DNA of 64,000 nt from Magicicada septendecula (GCA_034769895.1 CM068367.1:114002654-114066653); one strand, 5' to 3'; positions 22,410-34,705 are shown, counted from the first letter of the stretch. Program-made: numbers and translations. Notes: generated from the sequence alone by a model not told the origin.

Positions 22410-24265
22410 CTGAAACTTTGTGTATAACTTACTTAACTTTGGTCATCGTGCATTGTAGTTTTAATAAATTTTCTCTTACTTACGTACATGATACAATATT
22501 TGGAAGATTTTCGCAATTTCTTCTCATTCAATTTTTTCTTACTTTTTCATTCTCTATAATCACCTCTCATTCTCTCTCTGTCATCTCTTTCCAGTCCCTA
22601 CGCCCTTTCCTGTTCTCTCTTTTCCTCTACTTAACTATTCTATTTTTGTCTCACTTTTGTTGAAACATTTGTCATTTCATTCTTAGCTTTTCCTACCTCC
22701 TCTTCTTCCTCTTCTCACGTCCTCCTCACTCCTAACTTCTCTGCCGCTTTACCTAGCATTTCTCTACATCTGTATCCTATCTCCACTGTATCTACCTCTC
22801 CTACACCTCTTGCTTTACTTCTATTTCTCCATACTTCCGACTGCCTATATATTAATTTTTAATTTTATCTTCCTTACCTTACTACATCTCTTCCTGTTCA
22901 ATTTTTTTAATATCCATATATCACTGTATCAGTCTTCGCGACACTGGCTCCGTCTTCCCATTAGTCCACTGCTAACACCGAGATTAATGACACCTGTCCT
23001 CCTGTAGACCCGCTGATAAACCATCCAAAGCTGGCAGCAATGCTGTATTAAGTATGAGACTTTTATCCCACTCACTGATTCGGCGATCGTCGTGCTTGAA
23101 GATTTCAGTCGAGTCTCTATACAGGCGACAGAAGTAAAACCGTGTGTCATGGCCAGACTTCAGCTTCAAAAAACGAGACGGAATGGTCCACAGTGCTCTG
23201 TAACGGTAGACGTCTCCTGGTGATCCAGACAGCATTGTCGGTGTGTTCCCCAAGACGACTGCCGATACTACGCATCGTGGTGACGATATGCATCTGCCGA
23301 CACGCGCAGGACATGCAATGTGAAAATTTTTGAAACTTATTGAATCGGTTAACTACATGCTTTTATATTTCCAATCTGCGATTCCGAATTCTGATGTACC
23401 CGGCTAATCTGTCCCTTCGAGCCTGCTATCCTGATACAACCATATCATTTATTTTTTCTTTATACATTTTTAAGCCAAGGCATTTTTTATTTTCACTAAA
23501 TTTTTCATGGCACCCAGTGTCCCTAAAACTAACTTCACCATTAACTATCTTGCTGAAGGAATACTACGCCCATTAACATGCGTAATAACAAGTTTAGCTT
23601 TACGTTCGCTGTACTCGTGCCTTATTTACTGACTACATCATTAAAGCTGTAGATTCCAGGAGACAGTCGATGGCGGCTCCCATTAATTCACTTAGCTTCG
23701 TTAGTATTCCGGTCCCGCAACCGACGCCTCCTCCTTATTCCCATTAGTTCCGACGCCGGAACTCGCCCAGTCATTTACTGCTTTCATTCTCTCACATACA
23801 TGTATTCATTTGGGCGCGTGAACTGCACTAATTTTATTTTCCGTGTGATCTGTTAGAATGAAGGTGTTTATATAATACTTATAGCAATGATTGTTTGTAG
23901 TATATCTATGATTTGTTTGTATGATTGTTTGTAGTGCTCAATGGATGGGCTGCAACCGCGATGAGTGGTGAGGTGATGGGTTCGAATCTACGCAGATTGA
24001 ATCGACGCGATGCGCTACGGATGTCATCGTTGACAGGTCATGCTGGGGACATCGGAGGTGATCTATAGGGTGTTAGCATTTTTATCTGACTTTGCTTCCT
24101 AAAAATTTATTAAAAAACGCCAAATAATATAACCTACTTTAAGTCTGCCCTTACTGTTTTACGGAAAATAATTTGTAAGCCTTTCTGTGCGACAAACACT
24201 GAGGTCATGTTTATTTATGCCCTAAACAAATAGGGTAAGCTCGAGTATGTGTAAATATCATGAAA
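22410..24265. other. pyrimidine-rich and GC-balanced non-coding stretch
   Basis: 22500-22910 is strongly pyrimidine-rich on the plus strand. 22920-23340 is GC-balanced and open on the minus strand (23253-22984, 89 aa), but I recognise no domain; it could be a decayed transposon. At 23937-24000 there is a tRNA-like head with GGTTCGAATCT (B-box-like) that may be a remnant of a different SINE; not called separately. Confidence 0.4.
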
Positions 24266-24269
24266 AGTG

Positions 24270-24730
24270 TCCACTCTCAGCGCTAAAGCCCATCTTTCAC
24301 AACAAGCCTCCCATCTTTCTCTACCCGTCTCCACTTACTGATATAAAGTATTCTGGTGTCCTCTTCAAGACCCCATCAGCCATTTTTTCTTTTGTTTCCT
24401 TTCGGCATTCTTCCATCTAGTCTGGGCTGAAATATTCGTTTAGGCATTCTTTCTTCTGTCATCCTTTATAGGTGACCTGCCCACCTTATTATTGCCATTT
24501 CGACCTCACCAAATATTCTAGGTTCCCCATAGAACTGCTGCAGCTCATTATTTCTCTTTATTCTCTACACTCCATTCTCCATAGTTAGTCCGTACATTTT
24601 TATTAAAATTTTTATTTCGCATCTTTGCACCATGTTTTCCTCTCCTATTGTCAGAGTCCATGTTTCAGACGCATAATTGATAACTGGTCTTAATATTGTT
24701 TTAAAAGTCTTATTTTTGAGGCCCTGCATC
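24270..24730 (-). mobile_element. LINE 3' end, minus strand
   Basis: Read from 24730 downward the sequence gives LKNKTFKTILRPVINYASET (conserved LRP-L-YG-ETW block), then a W-L-IGEENM segment, IKILIKMYGLTMENG, NNELQQFYGEP, MAIIRWAGHL-RM, TEERMPKRIFQ and a lysine-rich end with EEDTRIL. This is the ERKILRRIYGP--NG / E----Y----I / RWAGHV-RM--R-PK series of a second LINE-tail type, also seen at 56.3 and 60.0 kb. Three in-frame stops (near 24560, 24470 and 24400). 5'-truncated. Confidence 0.85.
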
Positions 24731-24734
24731 AAGG

Positions 24735-25855
24735 AGGGTAACTGTACTCAATACTTGCGATAAACTTTGTGATATTTTTTTAGTTTTTTGTTGTATCGAA
24801 AATCGAATATTGGTAGGAAAATTGAAAACGGGAAATATTTCAGGACATTAACTGACAGTATGAAAACATTTCAAAGAATCACATAATAATTTAGTAGGTC
24901 GTCTGTAGTGTATATTGTACGTAAGATGGTCTAATTTTATTGTTTCCCTTCTAAGGAATAAATGAAAATAAATTAATCCAGTATTTATTTTTATAGGTTT
25001 CTTTGTTTATATACTGTTGTTTTAATTGAAATACACGTCAGATTCTTGACACGTAAAATTACACAAAAACTAATGAATAGTTGATTTTTTTGCCAAGAAT
25101 AGATTAAGCAAAGATTACATTTATCTTAAATGTTTCCCTCTTAGCAGTCCGCGGAAACAAAAGTCCATTTGTCTTTCTTAGTCAGTTCCGTACAGCCTTA
25201 TCATGTTATCTTACCGCGTGGGCCGTATTAGGTGAACCGTACAAACGTTTCCTTTCTTTCGTTGTAAACAGAACCCTTTTTGACGATACTGAAAACTAAA
25301 CAAGACGTCGGAAAGTATAAATAAAGAGATACAATAACATTAACTGCGGAAGTTAATGGTCATCGGTTATGGAATTCTCTAACCGAGGCGGAATACACAA
25401 CTGAGCAGTTAATTGATATAACAAGCCTCGTAGACAGAGGCTGTACGACGTATTATCGCCGTCTGTGATATTAATCTAGCAACTAGTCGTAAACAACTAT
25501 TAGTCCAGTTACTGTACGTGATACGTAGCCTAATCGATACTCTGTACTGTATCACATAACCAATAATTTATTACGTCGTGAGAAAGGACTGTATTAAGAC
25601 GAGTAGATGCATACCAACGCGCGCGCGCAGATAGAAGAGATGATTTACGTATATTTCATCATCATCATCGTCATTGTCTTGTACAAGGATGAAGCCAAAA
25701 ATGGTTTGTTCCGATCAAAAGCAGATAGACTAGAGCTGGTCACTCTAGCGCTTCTTCTGACGTCCCACACCTCTCCGTCCCTTCGTCTTATAATTCAGTA
25801 GTTGTCAGTGGATAAGTTATTCCAACCATTTACAACCAGTATTGTACGAAGACTT
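24735..25855. other. no gene recognised
   Basis: AT-rich, with a GCGCGCGC run at 25619-25627 and a short (ATC)n stretch near 25660. Nothing else assignable. Confidence 0.5.
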
Positions 25856-25857
25856 AC

Positions 25858-26083
25858 ACGGCCGGTATCATTTTGATTAAAATTAACTCCACGGCTGTTT
25901 GGCCGTGGTCCCGTAGTTTGTGACAAAACCCAAACTATGTGGCTAAATAGCCAGGAAGTTAGTTTTAATCAAAATTTACAACCACTTTTGATACTGAAGA
26001 TGGCCTCCGATGGTGGGTCCGAAACGTTTGTCACAAACAATAACAATCGACCACGGCCTAATAGCCCGACCGTGAATAACAAT
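25858..26083 (+). mobile_element. foldback element with CACGGCCGG end and GGCCGTGGTC motifs
   Basis: Starts ACACGGCCGGT and ends AATAGCCCGACCGTGA, roughly an inverted pair. Inside, 25869-25907 and 25939-25977 form inverted arms (ATTTTGATTAAAA-TAACT...), and the stem continues through the GTTTGTGACAAAACCCAAAC region. From 25994 it reads CTGAAGA, then TGGCCTCCGATGGTGGGTCC, then GAAACG, and 26046-26064 reads TCGACCACGGCCTAATAGC. The last block is the same terminal motif as at 10.56 and 55.44 kb. Non-coding. Confidence 0.75.
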
Positions 26084-26084
26084 A

Positions 26085-26340
26085 ACTGGGAGCGTCACTG
26101 ACACAAATGGGCGGCGGAGCATTTGATATTCGTAATAATTTATTTATAAATATTTTTAAAATCAACCGTCTTTGATCCGTTAGATAAATAGATTCGTAAT
26201 AATTTATTTTTCAAAATTCTTACAGCAAACAAAATATATACACTTTTACGATACACACTTTTTATTGAACCAAATAACTTTCTCATTTTTCTCTAGAAGA
26301 GATTGCCCTTGCAATTCTTTGGGATATTTGAACCTGGAAG
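26085..26340. other. AT-rich spacer
   Basis: Contains a short direct duplication (TTCGTAATAATTTATTT at 26129 and 26190). No gene. Confidence 0.5.
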
Positions 26341-26342
26341 TA

Positions 26343-27249
26343 CGAGGGTCATTCAATAAGTAAACAGACAAACAGCTGTGGAGCAAAAACTTTTTATTCA
26401 ATCAATATAATTTTTTTTTTACTTTTCAACATAATGTCCAGCAACATCTATGCACTTGTCCCATCTCTTTACAAGCTTTTTTATTCCCTCAGCAAAGAAT
26501 TCTTTACCTTGATGTCGAAGCCAGTTTTGGACTTTTTCCTTCACTTCTTCATTGCTGTTGAACTTGACACCACGCAAAGTCTCCTTGAGTGGGCCAAACA
26601 AGAAAAAGTCAGATGTCCCAAGGTCAGGGCTATAAGGGGGATGAGGCAGGATCTCCCAACCTCCTTTTTTTGTTGTTTCGAGCGTCAGTTTTGCCGTGTG
26701 TGAGCGGGCATTATCGTGAAGATGAATCACACCTTCCCTCTGCTATCCCGGACATTTCTTCTTCAATGCAGGCTTAACTTTGTTCACAATCATGTCAGAA
26801 TAGTACTGACTATTGATGGTACGCTGGTCTTGCAGGTAATCACAGAAAATTGGGCCTTGGGAGCTCCAAAAGATGGTTAACATCACCTTACCAGCCGATA
26901 TCTGGGTTTTGAATTTCTTTTTGGTGGGTGAACTGGGATGCATCCACTCCATGCTTTGTTGCTTTGACTCAGGTTCAAAATAGTGAATCCAAGTTTCATC
27001 ACACGTTAAATTCTTTTCAAAAATTCAAAAATCTTATAACAGAACGCTGTTCTTCGAAAGTACTGTCCTCAAGAGGACACGCCATCGTAAATAAAACTGT
27101 ATTGGTTATGTTTATGCAATATATTATTGAACAGCTGATAAAAACTCACAACGACGTTACCAGGTAACACTCCTGAAAGTTTCAATCAGCTGCTACAATT
27201 AACTTCTTTTCTACAACTGTTTGTCTGTTTACTTATTGAATGACTCTCG
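26343..27249 (-). mobile_element. mariner element, internally deleted (907 bp) with both TIRs
   Basis: Left end CGAGGGTCATTCAATAAGTA and the complement of the right end CGAGAGTCATTCAATAAGTA match over about 35 bp, continuing with AACAGACAAACAG. TA dinucleotides flank both sides (26341-26342, 27250-27251), the mariner/Tc1 target duplication. Full mariners are near 1.3 kb, so about 400 bp has been lost from the N-terminal coding part. Confidence 0.93.
26419..27016 (-). pseudogene. mariner transposase, N-terminal deletion and one stop
   Basis: The minus strand retains the whole catalytic domain: CDETWIHYFEPESKQQS (first D), VMLTIFWSSQGP, then LHDNARSHTA (second D), PYSPDLGTSDFFLF (third D), and the typical end W-KCID--GHYVEK. 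The spacing from the second to the third aspartate is 34 residues, the mariner DD34D signature. One in-frame TAG at 26743-26745 interrupts it, just before the second D. The N-terminal HTH domains that bind the TIRs are absent, so it could not act even without the stop. The two ORFs 26952-26743 and 26730-26419 are halves of this frame. Confidence 0.92.
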
Positions 27250-27251
27250 TA

Positions 27252-30200
27252 TATTGTAATATAACTTATTTATTACAAATTATAATTAAATTTATAAAGT
27301 GTTGCTTGTTCTGGTATTCTGCGGTAATCGAGCCCCACAAGTTGGGTTCACCAAATTTGTAATAAAACGATAATGTGAAATAAATAACGGTTGTAAAAAT
27401 GTGTGTCGTAACGTAGCTAATACCTTCTTGTTTTCTAATCTCTCACTGTTGATCTTCGCTTTGTAATACAACCATACTATAATTGTAATTGTATAGTATT
27501 CTGGTATAATATTACCCAGGATAATTTTTATGGTGTGTATGTGTAGTAGTGACGTTCCGCTCTGGGAATCGTCGATTTGGTAAAGTTCCTGGTCTTTGTT
27601 ATTGGTAATTGGGATGTTATTACCATCAATTAAATAAAGTGTATTTTGCTGTGTAGCAAATTGAAATAAAATATAAATTTAAAATTTATATTTATAAAAA
27701 AAAATAATTTCGGAAAAAATATTTTCGAGGTATTTATGTGCTTAATATTTAGGAATAAATTGAGGTTGTGGATCGTAATTATTATTATAATAGTAAGGTG
27801 TTTAATTTGGTAATAAATTTCTGTTCGGTAAATTTGTTAAAAAGATAATCCAATTAACTTCAAGTTAGGCGAAAACGGCTCTCTTCTTCTTACTCTTGAA
27901 ATGTTGTAGTTTCGCATATACTGCCTTTAAAGATTATCTATTTTTCTTGGTTAATTAATGATTATGTCCTTTTATAAGAGAAATCAACTCCAATTTACCA
28001 AAAAACAAACAAAAACGTTTATTAAATACAATAATAAGGTTGGTCGATTAATTAATCGAGGTTACAAGCCCTATCGACTCGCTCAGAGTCGGTCGATATT
28101 AGAAGTTTTACAATTGTATTGTTTAAACAGGTTCTTTGAACGGTTATTTATATAAAAAGCCAGAGAAGGTCAGGGACATGAAAGTATAACACTTACAATT
28201 CAAAAAAGGTCTTAAATTTAAACAATATACTGGTAATTATTAATAATAAAAGTTTATATATAATTTTGTTCAAACCAGAAAGCAATCTAGTCGTCTCTAA
28301 TTGAGGTGACGGAACTGGATCAGAATGGCCGCCTGACGCATGCGCGTTGAAAGCTTCTAATGTAAACAACGTACTTGTTGAGATAATATGTCCCTTCTTC
28401 GGTTAAATGTTCTTCGCAACGGTATATGATCTTCTGGGGTATAGTTTATTGTCACTGGTGTATCATGGCATAGTTCACTTTGTGTAAAAATGTTGTTAAA
28501 TGGGTATATCTACCGATGTTTGTGCGTGTCAGTTAACCTCGAATTTTCACTTGGTGTTTGATGCGATTTCAGTGTTATTTCATGTAATTGGTTATATGTG
28601 ATTTCGTTTATAGGTGTTATGTAGTTCGTGGGTCAACTTCACCACTTCACTTTCATTAAAATAGTTAAAAATTTAGTTTACATAAAATGATTCAGAACTC
28701 CGTTGTAGCATAACGTCCATTAAAGGTTGGTTCAATCAAATATTCACAAGAAGTGCTCTCTTCGAGGTATAATAATGAACTGTCTGTATTTTCTTCTTCA
28801 TCCGAAACGTCTTAGCCAATTTAATATTAAAAAGACATTGTTTAAAATTGCCATAACTTCCGATACACTTTAAAAATATACTTTATGTTCAAAAAATAAA
28901 TTCGTTATTCGTTAACTGTTTGAAATATAAAATACATATTCGTTTTCACTATTCTATTCTACTTATTTTGATAGTAATTAAGTTAGTATTACAAAGTTTT
29001 ATCTGAAAATTATATTTCTTATAATTTTTTGGGAGGTAGGCCTAAAATTATACTTCCCTGTCTTCTATGTAAATAATAGCCATTTTAACTAATATAATTA
29101 TTATTCTATGAAATCTGAAATTTGTATAATTATCAATTCTCACTTATTTTATTGCAATTTAGTATACTAATGATGGTTTTTTAATATAATTCAATTGTAT
29201 ATGACTTCCCCTAGGATAGTGTTAGTTAATCTATTTCAGTTTCAAATGGTATTTCATTATACAAATAAATAATTTCACTCATAGAATGACCATATCTTTA
29301 GAAAGCCTTATTTACATAGTATTTAATATGTTAGGTGTATCTTGCCTAAATATTGTCAGTTTGACTGGTTTATAAGATTAGGTTTATTAATTATTCTGCA
29401 TTTTAACTTTATTATATTGCCTAGATTTGAATTGTGGCTATTTGCAGGATGTTTTACTAATGTAATTATTTTATTTCCTTCTCTGACTTCTGACTCTGAT
29501 ATATTTGATTAAAAATTAGTTCTCTGATCTGGCATAACAGTAATTATAGATTATACAATTAAAATATAACACCCAGATATATAAAACTGGTGTTCTTAAT
29601 AACATTGTTTTGGTATATCACCTAATAACATAATAAAAAGTACTTCTACAACATTGGAATGATATCTAATTTTAGATAATGCATTCCTAAATTAACATGA
29701 ACAATAAAATAACAATTATAATACTAATATTTCTTATGACTAACCCTTACTTATCTAAATGCTATATTTAATTGGAACCCAACATTTGGATCCATATATA
29801 ATTGCTAATACCTTCTACAACTTCATCATAAACAGTTAGTTCTGTAATTCCCCATTTTATAAGATTTATGCCCCCTCTTAAAGTATAACCCTGGCTATCT
29901 AAGTTATATTCCATTCTATGGAATGTTCATACAGTTTTAGTAGCTTTTTATTAGTAAAATTACTACTTCATTATCAAAGTAGGCACTGTTCACAAAACTT
30001 AAAGTTTGTTACTTTGTACTGCTACTCGTGCACCTTTCTTAAAGTTTATTAGTTATAATTTGATCACTTACACTTTTCCATGGTGAATTATTACTATATT
30101 TACTAGTCTTTTTCTAGTTTTTAATATGAAATATTCAACCATGGGGGAACTGTGAAGATTTGTTTATACACATTACACAATAACTTTTTGAATGCACTAA

Positions 30201-30320
30201 TATTTACTACAGCTAACACTTTTAGTTTTTTGTCAGTTTTACAGTGATATGGTTTTTTAATGTGTTATACTTTCTCTTTGGGCATTCATTGATTTTGGGG
30301 TTTTTTGGGGTTCTATCCCT
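27252..30320. other. long AT-rich stretch, no gene recognised
   Basis: Very AT-rich with many TAAT-type runs. I see no exon or transposon protein. The patch 28290-28420 (GGCCGCCTGACGCATGCGCG) is locally GC-rich. ORFs are short and unconvincing. Confidence 0.5.
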
Positions 30321-30324
30321 ATGG

Positions 30325-31935
30325 GGTTTTTGTTTTATATGGGTCGTCTTAATTATTCTTCTTTCTTCTTTGATTTTGGTTATTCTTCCTTCTTCTGTAG
30401 TTTTGGATTATCCTTCTTTCTTCTGTCTTCAGTAGCTTTGATTGTTCTTCTTTCTTCCTTCTTCTGTAGTAGTAGTTATAATTAGTCTTCTTTCTTCTTT
30501 GGTTTTAATTATTCTTCTTTCTTCTGTCTTCAGTAGCTTTGATTGTTCTTCTTTCTTCCTTCTTCTGTAGTAGTAGCTTTAATTAGTCTTCTTTCTTCTC
30601 TAGTTTTAATTATTCTTCTTTCTTCTGTCTTCAGTAGCTTTGATTGTTCTTCTTTCTTCCTTCTTCTGTAGTAATAGTTATAATTAGTCTTCTTTCTTCT
30701 TTGGTTTTAATTATTCTTCTTTCTTCTGTCTTCAGTAGCTTTGATTGTTCTTCTTTCTTCCTTCTTCTGTAGTAGTAGCTTTAATTAGTCTTCTTTCTTC
30801 TCTAGTTTTAATTAGTCTTCTTTCTTCTGTCTTCAGTAGCTTTGATTGTTCTTCTTTCTTCCTTCTTCTGTAGTAGTAGTTTTAATTAGTCTTCTTTCTT
30901 CTTTAGTTTTAATTATTCTTCTTTCTTCTGTCTTCAGTAGCTTTGACTGTTCTTCTTTCTTCCTTCTTCTGTAGTAGTAGCTTTAATTAGTCTTCTTTCT
31001 TCTCTAGTTTTAATTATTCTTCTTTCTTCTGTCTTCAGTAGCTTTGATTGTTCTTCTTTCTTTCTTCTTCTGTAGTAATAGTTATAATTAGTCTTCTTTC
31101 TTCTTTGGTTTTAATTATTCTTCTTTCTTCTGTCTTCAGTAGCTTTGATTGTTCTTCTTTCTTCCTTCTTCTGTAGTAGTAGTTATAATTAGTCTTCTTT
31201 CTTCTTTGGTTTTAATTATTCTTCTTTCTTCTGTCTTCAGTAGCTTTGATTGTTCTTCTTTCTTCCTTCTTCTGTAGTAGTAGTTTTAATTAGTCTTCTT
31301 TCTTCTTTAGTTTTAATTATTCTTCTTTCTTCTGTCTTCAGTAGCTTTGATTGTTCTTCTGTCTTCTTTGAGTTTTAATTGTTCTTCTTTCTTCTTTCTT
31401 CAGTAGCTTAGATTGTTCTTCTTTCTTCCTTCTTCTGTAGTAGTAGCTTTAATTAGTCTTCTTTCTTCTCTAGTTTTAATTATTCTTCTTTCTTCTGTCT
31501 TCAGTAGCTTTGATTGTTCTTCTTTCTTCCTTCTTCTGTAGTAGTAGTTATAATTAGTCTTCTTTCTTCTTTGGTTTTAATTATTCTTCTTTCTTCTGTC
31601 TTCAGTAGCTTTGATTGTTCTTCTTTCTTCCTTCTTCTGTAGTAGTAGTTTTAATTAGTCTTCTTTCTTCTTTAGTTTTAATTATTCTTCTTTCTTCTGT
31701 CTTCAGTAGCTTTGATTGTTCTTCTGTCTTCTTTGAGTTTGAATTGTTCTTCTTTCTTCAGTAGCTTAGATTGTTCTTCTTTCTTCCTTCTTCTGTAGTA
31801 GTAGCTTTAATTAGTCTTCTTTCTTCTCTAGTTTTAATTATTCTTCTTTCTTCTGTCTTCAGTAGCTTTGATTGTTCTTCTTTCTTCCTTCTTCTGTAGT
31901 GGTAGTTTTGACTATTCTTCCTTCTTCTGTAGTTT
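30325..31935. repeat. 101-bp polypyrimidine satellite with higher-order structure
   Basis: The block GTCTTCAGTAGCTTTGATTG recurs at 30425, 30526, 30627 and 30728, giving a 101-bp period. About 15 units fill 1.6 kb. Each unit is almost wholly pyrimidine on the plus strand (TTCTTCTTTCTTC, CCTTCTTCTGTAG) with islands AGTAGTAG, TTTAATTAG and TTTTAATTA. Units fall into subtypes by the linker TCTCTAG, TTTGG, TTTAG or a shortened TTTGAG form, and the order TCTCTAG-TTTGG-TTTAG-TTTGAG is repeated toward the right end. It lies next to the 3' side of the Helitron relic. Confidence 0.93.
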
Positions 31936-32185
31936 TTCGCCGTGTATGCCTTTGTTTCTTCTGGTCTGGTTTCTTTGACGGGGTATATTAATTGCCTGCT
32001 TCTATCTTACCTGGGTAATTTTGTTGTTATCATTTTTAATTTTCTGGGTTTTTAAATTTGTATTATTTTATATTATTTGCAGAAATTTTCTTTATTCAAC
32101 CTTTCTTGTGAATATATTATTAAATAGTGCATTTTAATTAATTCTCATCTGGATATTCCATATATTAGAGCTTTATTAATGATCA
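31936..32185. other. AT-rich spacer between satellite and Helitron relic
   Basis: No coding signal. If the Helitron once continued here (helicase domain), that part is gone. Confidence 0.5.
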
Positions 32186-32214
32186 TTGAGTAATGCATTT
32201 GTGTGGATTATCTG

Positions 32215-33992
32215 TCACGCTACAATATTCTTTGCCATCCACTTCAGACAATATCCTTTGGTACATCTGGTATGTCTTTGGAATCGATTCACTAGTTCTG
32301 AAAGAGAACGATCGTTATCGATAACAACATCAGTTGATCTAATCCTTGAAGGATGTATAGTTGCCGGAGGAGTGAATGGCAGAGGATTGAATGTATTAAC
32401 CAAATGGTCATAATACATCTTGGTACTCAAAATGTCTTCCTCAGATGCATTATCAAAAGTTCTTGGATCAGGAGCACCAGAGATCCAAAGAACACCGTGT
32501 ACATGACATGAACCACGATGCTGGAATTCGAAACGAAACCAATAATCTGAAACTGAGAATATCTTACAGACGACATTTTTTATGAATAAAGTTGCACGAA
32601 ATGAAAAATAATCTTCAACAATTGAGGGATTCTCATTTATAAGTTTTTGCCTTTGCTGAGCGATTCTAGATTCATCTAAAGTTTCCTCTTGCACGAAATT
32701 ACAACCAATGAGTCGTGCCAGATCAGGCCACCAAAGATCAGCTGCACTCAAAGTAAAAAAACCCGTAGGAAGATTATCACACTGCTCAATCATTGATTCA
32801 AGTTCACCTCTTTGTTGAAACCAGTAAGATTTTGATCCTCTTATTTTTACACACCAATAATATAAACTTCTTATTATTTGAGGATTACTCAACAACGTGT
32901 TCTCAGTTGCTGTATTGTTCCACTGAAATGAGATTTTCTAGCAAAAATTGTCCCTCGTTGAATAGCTTGATGAGGCTGAACAGTGTTCAATGCAAAAAAT
33001 CTGAACCTAGGATCTTGTGCAAAACGTCGGTCTTTATATTGCATCAAAAATTGAAAATATTCAAGTGCAGTACGTTTCATACTATTTGCTCGAGTATTAT
33101 CGTTTAGTCCTTCGCACGAGAATTCATTTATGATATCAGTACCTTGTGACCATGGAATTACATTATTCACTGCAGATTGGAGTCGATCAACTTCTGTGAT
33201 TCTAATATTCTCTGGGATCATACTTTCATAAATTTCTTCAGAAAAGTTCTCTTCATCAGAAAAGTTGTATATTCACCTCAGGTAAATCAACAGTGGTTAT
33301 CATTCCATAATACTATTATTTAATGGAAGTTGAGATATTTGTGCCATATCAATGATGATATCACTATAGAATGGATTATTCATTTTCAAAAAATTGAGTG
33401 CTTCTAAAATTTTGTCACGTCTCACATGAAAATCCCGATGTCCATTAACACTTTCCTTTCTTACAACAATAGTTCTCAGTGAAGCGGGTGTAGGGGGCAA
33501 AGAACTAACAATCTCTGTTATATTTTGACCAATATTTATAATATTTGCCTTATAAGCATATTGACCGGGAAAGTCTCTCTCTTTCACCCTATACACACGC
33601 ATCACTGGTTGTACTCTTGCTATCAAGAGTTGTTCTACATAGCAACAACTGAGATCCATCAGTTCTATAGGTACATCTTTAGGATCCATATGATTAACTG
33701 TAGTAAACTTATTTGGGTTTCGCTTACATTGCGGACACATATCAAAAAATATTTGCTGCATCAACACTCGAGAACAATTTACACATTCATAGAATTCTAG
33801 AGGTCTTAAATTATCTTCAAATTCATTCTGAAGATTCCTATATTCTGTGTTGTTTTGATCAAATAACACATGATTCATGTTATGTTCTGCAGGGCCTTCA
33901 ACAGTTGCTACAGCAACATTTTGTCGCTGTCTCATCCGTCTTTGAGTTGTAGTTAAACGACCAATATTTGGACCTCTTCTCCGTCGAGGCAT
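32215..33992 (-). pseudogene. Helitron Rep/helicase, N-terminal half, frameshifted
   Basis: Three minus-strand ORFs form one former protein. The first (33992-33300, 230 aa) begins MPRRRRGPN and has a zinc-ribbon-like ECVNCSRVL ... CPQCKRN, as in the N-terminal region that precedes the Rep domain of animal Helitron proteins. After two compensating frame breaks (33222-33300) the second (33221-32889) continues with a VDRLQSAV... PWSQGTD segment and DRRFAQDPRFRFFALNT. After another frame change the third (32895-32215) has the Helitron-like N domain: SYWFQQRGELESMI, DLWWPDLARL, FRFEFQHRGSCHVHGVLW. The HRGS-HVHG motif is the HUH metal-binding site of the rolling-circle nuclease. The catalytic tyrosines and the whole helicase are missing past 32215. 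Not functional. Confidence 0.92.
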
Positions 33993-34380
33993 ACTATAAA
34001 TAATATGTACATATAAATTGATGACTATGAATGTATAGAATATGCGTATAACAGAAAAAAGTACTTAGGCTAAATAAAAAGTACAAAGTTGAATAAGAAG
34101 TATAAGAATAATAATTTTAATAGAATTTGGAAAATTGAATAAAGAAGTATAAGAATAATAATTTAAATAAAATTAGAATTAAAATTTACCTGAACTGTGA
34201 TTCGTTGCAATATGTAATGGAAAGTTGCAGTTGCATCAGCGACTACATAGGTTCTCGTCTAAAAATTGACACTTTTTCAACACTTAAGTCCAATCCGTAC
34301 ATCTGCCTACACCATAGAACAATGCTCTACTACTGATTGAATTAAACACGTGTGAGACACGAATTATACAAAGTGATTAC
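33993..34380. other. upstream flank of the Helitron relic
   Basis: AT-rich, with a near-duplicate segment (GAATAAGAAGTATAAGAATAATAAT at 34091 and a similar one at 34138, each cited only in part: AAGTATAAGAATAATAAT). The Helitron 5' terminus could lie here but I cannot fix it. Confidence 0.4.
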
Positions 34381-34384
34381 AGCA

Positions 34385-34705
34385 AAATCTTATCTTATCG
34401 AGCGACAGCCAGCGCGGGCGGCGGGAGCTGCACGGCTACGTGCTCAGAGCGCCAACGATGAAATCGTGCTCTGAGCGCCGATACTGATAAGCCCGTGTTC
34501 TGTGCGCCGAGCTTATCTATACATCATTAGACGCGGTAACACCTGGCTGCATATCTCTGTCCGTCCGTTGTTGTCCAACTCCGTAGCCAACACTAGTGGT
34601 CCTACGAAAATTTGTACAAAAAAAAATTCATTGTATATGGACATTATCACACCACTAGTAAGCTCTCGCAGCTGCAGAACTCTGTTTTCAACGAAATAGT
34701 GTACA
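34385..34705 (-). repeat. interspersed repeat, copy A (inverted relative to 40.66 kb)
   Basis: The reverse complement aligns with 40660-40990: GTGATAATGTC, GGACC-ATAGTGTTGG, AGCCAGGTGTTA-CGCGTCTA, ATAGATAAGCTCGGCGC, CAGAACACGGG and GCTCTGAGCACG. GCGCTC(A/T)GA(A/G)CACG is present several times in each copy. No coding potential. Superfamily unknown. Confidence 0.85.

Noticed and set aside
23937-24060. Possible tRNA gene or SINE (GGTTCGAATCT B-box-like)
   Set aside because: No convincing acceptor stem or A box and no match to the SINE family present elsewhere in the window.
30325-31935. CRISPR-like regular array
   Set aside because: Eukaryotic context; units are contiguous with no unique spacers, so it is a tandem satellite.
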